Assembly (NCBI GenBank): GCA_051453625.1
Contig: JBOZIK010000001.1
Span: forward strand, 126,181,569 to 126,232,605
Direction: 5' to 3'
DNA from: Welwitschia mirabilis
Taxonomy: Eukaryota > Gnetophyta > Gnetopsida > Welwitschiales
Length of the DNA stretch: 51,037 bases
In this document: one piece after another, positions 48,841 to 51,037 of the stretch
Numbering within the stretch: position 1 is the first letter of the stretch
Layout: each line of letters begins with the position of its first letter
Program-made: the position numbers and the translations under genes
Notes under the pieces: generated by a model
Told to the model about the DNA's origin: nothing
The model's input: only the letters and a program-made list of their open reading frames with translations
Databases searched by the model: none

Positions 48841-48859
48841 TGGAGCCATTGCCAAGGAA
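48841..48859 (+). promoter_or_regulatory. Primer-binding site, tRNA-Asp type (Athila)
   Basis: 'tggagccattgccaaggaa' corresponds to the Athila-type PBS TGGCGCCGTTGCCGGGGA with four transitions/substitutions, two of them at CpG. It lies three bases after the LTR end. Confidence 0.8.
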
Positions 48860-49499
48860 AGATACTTGAAGTTTAAGGATTATCATTACTTAAGTAAGTT
48901 CTTTGGATTTTGGTTCAAGCATTTGTTTATAGTAGGATTATACTTTTATAGTAGAAATGTATGTTTTTATTTTTACATTTTTTATTTTGTGTTTCAAAAT
49001 AAATGCCCTATCATTCCCATAGCTGTCTAGATAATGCTCAGTGATAAAAATGTGTGTGACTTAGGTTTTTTATTTTTCTTAACAACTAGGTTTTTCTTGT
49101 CATCCCCTCTATCATCCAGATGACTAATCAAATAACCATATATTTTTAGTCCATGTTAGTTTGCAATTATGTTCCTCTATGTTTTTTATTTTCGGGTAGG
49201 TATATCATTTGAATGTTAATAGAGACGACACTCATAAAAACAGAACTAAGGATTTTGGGAAATGGTAAATTATAATAAAAAGGCAAAATATCAGAGAAAG
49301 AGGTTATTCATTAAAGAAAATATATAAAAAGATTTAATTAACTATGAACTTAACCTAGGTACATAAAATACTTTAAAAATTTAACAAAAATATTTTTCTG
49401 CATTTATCATTTTTAAATCTAATTTTTTAAAAGAAATTTTTTGAAAAGATAGTTTATAAAATAGTTTAGAATAAAGTTTAGAAAAAAATTATTTTATTA

Positions 49500-51037
49500 C
49501 AATGTAAAATTCATCATAAAAATAGAAATAGGTTTCTTCACCTAATCCCCTTATTATTATTGGAACTTCTACTACTATCCTAGTAAATCCTAATGCTAAT
49601 GTACCCCTTAAAAAAATTATTAAAAATAAGAAACATGAAATTCAAACCTCCTTTTAACCTACCTTCTAGTAATGATGTTGAGTTAAGAAATTTAAATGCT
49701 TATTTTATTTTTAATGGAGAGAATGATATAGAACCACTTCAACATATAGCATACATTGAATAATTAGTACTCACTTCTAAAAATGGTCAAAAATAAATTA
49801 GTGATAATACTTACATAGTTATTTTTTCCATTACCTTAAAAGAAAAAGCTAAGATATGTTTAAAAACTCTTCCTCACAAAATTTAAAAACATAAAACCAA
49901 GTTCAAGATGCATTTATAAAAAGAGTTATAAGTGAAACAAGTATAAGAAAAAGAAAGAAAGAAGTAAAAAATTTCCAACAACAACCTAACAAAGATTATG
50001 CCTCTATTTATAAGTTATTTTTTATTATAATACATTCTAACCCTGTAAATGCTTTTACTTAAGAATAATTAGTAGATTATTTTTACAGTGGCCTTAATAT
50101 CCAAACCAAACAACTTGCAGATTTTTGATGTGGAAGAAACTTGATGAATCTCACATTAGATAATGCATGAAAAGTATTAGAAAAACTAGTAGAACTAAGT
50201 CAAATGTGGCCTAAACCAACACTAAAGAAAATTATATAGTAAGCCAAAATTATAAAAGCCCTTAATGAAGTTAAACAAGAAAAGGAGGAAATAAAGACAA
50301 AGACAGAATCAATGAATGTTATTAAGAATTTCACTACAACACTAAAAAAAAATATTCAAATTGTCTTAGATGCTAAGGTAGCAATTGAAAAGAGTGTGGT
50401 TGTGGTTCTAACTTATGATTTATATGAAGATAACTATCACATAATAAAAGATTATTCTATGTTATCAACCTACAAAGAAAAATGATTTATGAAGAGGTGT
50501 GTGTATTTAATCAGAAGCCTTCAAACTTTAGAAATCAAAACCAAGACCAAATTTAAAATTAAAATCAAAACCAATTCCAACCTAAGATGAATTTTTAATC
50601 TTTTGAAAAAAAATTAAAAACTTTCAAGAAAATCATCCAAATTTTTAACCATTTAGAAATAGATTTGAGAATATTAAATTTTAAATAAATNNNNNNNNNT
50701 TCAAATCACTTAACATAAATTGTCAAGCAAGCAAATAAAACTTACAAAACCAAAATGATCTACTTAAAAACTTCGTTTATGAGTTAAGAAAATCTTAAGA
50801 TAAAAAAATTCAAATAGTGAAAATCTTTTTAATGTTCTTTAACAAACTATGCTCATTAACCAAAGACCATGAGAATCCCTTATAATATAATCTTTACCCA
50901 ATCATAATAAAGTAAAAAAAGATTGTAAGGTTGTGATAAGAAGTGAAAATAATACAACACCTTCTATCCAAGAGGCTTCAACATCCAAAAATGATAAAAA
51001 TGATAAAGAAGAAGAGAATATCAAAATCTTAAAAAAT
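49500..51037 (+). pseudogene. Athila-like gag, degraded, running off the window
   Basis: Text begins at about 49545 (PIIIGTSTTILVNPNANV) and includes MKFKPPFNLPSSND at 49635 and EPLQHIAYIE. Then IFSITLKEKAKICLKTLPHK covers the 'FPFSLKDKAK.WL' block. After a shift it gives LVDYFYSGLNIQTKQLADF, NLMNLTLDNA and KVLEKLVELSQMWPKP, the standard C-terminal gag box of Athila elements ('FYNGL..' to '..LL..L..N..QWP'). A decayed zinc-knuckle region follows (LYEDNYHIIKDYSML, about 50425). A 9-base N run sits at 50691-50699. The PBS and LTR are upstream. Frameshifts and stops are present; protease would lie beyond the window. Confidence 0.75.

Noticed and set aside
48815-49030. 71-codon open frame as a gene
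   Set aside because: It starts in the end of the Athila-like LTR and crosses the primer-binding site, so it is leader sequence.

Overview
This window looks like nuclear, probably heterochromatic, DNA of a flowering plant. It is very AT-rich, CpG-poor and broken by ten runs of N (about 2.5 kb in total). I find no bacterial gene organisation, no host gene with an intact reading frame, and no tRNA, rRNA or CRISPR array. Nearly everything recognisable is decayed LTR retrotransposon, inserted one inside another. The families are typical of plants: Ty1/copia elements with a third ORF (Sirevirus/Tork-like), Ty3/gypsy Athila/Tat-like elements, and a long-LTR gypsy-type element. Family names rest on protein motifs, primer-binding sites (PBS) and LTR termini that I read by eye, not on database searches.

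Layout, left to right. 1-789 is the end of a copia LTR (LTR-A). 790-8145 is copia element 1 (+): truncated 5' LTR, gag tail/protease/integrase/RT/RNase H remnants, and a 3' LTR with a ~73-bp tandem array. 8146-11764 is a minus-strand Ty3/gypsy element whose RT is cut off where copia 1 ends; its protease, gag, PBS and LTR follow. 11790-12298 and 23974-29547 are two halves of copia element 2 (+). They are separated by a minus-strand long-LTR element (12299-23973) that lies exactly between integrase-tail and RT coding sequence. Copia 2 goes on to a third ORF, a polypurine tract (PPT) and a 3' LTR. 29548-30789 is anonymous. 30790-31372 is an inverted Athila-like LTR fragment. 32460-36180 and 46316-46976 belong to a plus-strand Athila-like element, whose third ORF is split by copia element 3 (36181-46315, minus strand, both LTRs, PBS and PPT visible). 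46977-48837 is an Athila-like LTR followed by a tRNA-Asp-type PBS and a gag reading off the right end.

The coding remnants carry many in-frame stops and frameshifts. Many differences from the family consensus look like C-to-T or G-to-A changes: CGA/TGG turned into stops, catalytic Asp (GAT) turned into Asn (AAT), LTR TG ends turned into TA. This fits long-term methylation and deamination of silenced repeats. No element here can encode a working set of proteins.

The inferred insertion order is: copia 2 is oldest in the left half; the minus-strand gypsy and the long-LTR element inserted into it separately; copia 1 inserted into that gypsy. In the right half, copia 3 inserted into the Athila-like element. 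I did not find a new biological system. The most interesting points are the nesting geometry, the decayed AGACGTCT palindromes, the tandem arrays inside LTRs, the head-to-head Athila LTRs, and third-ORF remnants in three different elements.
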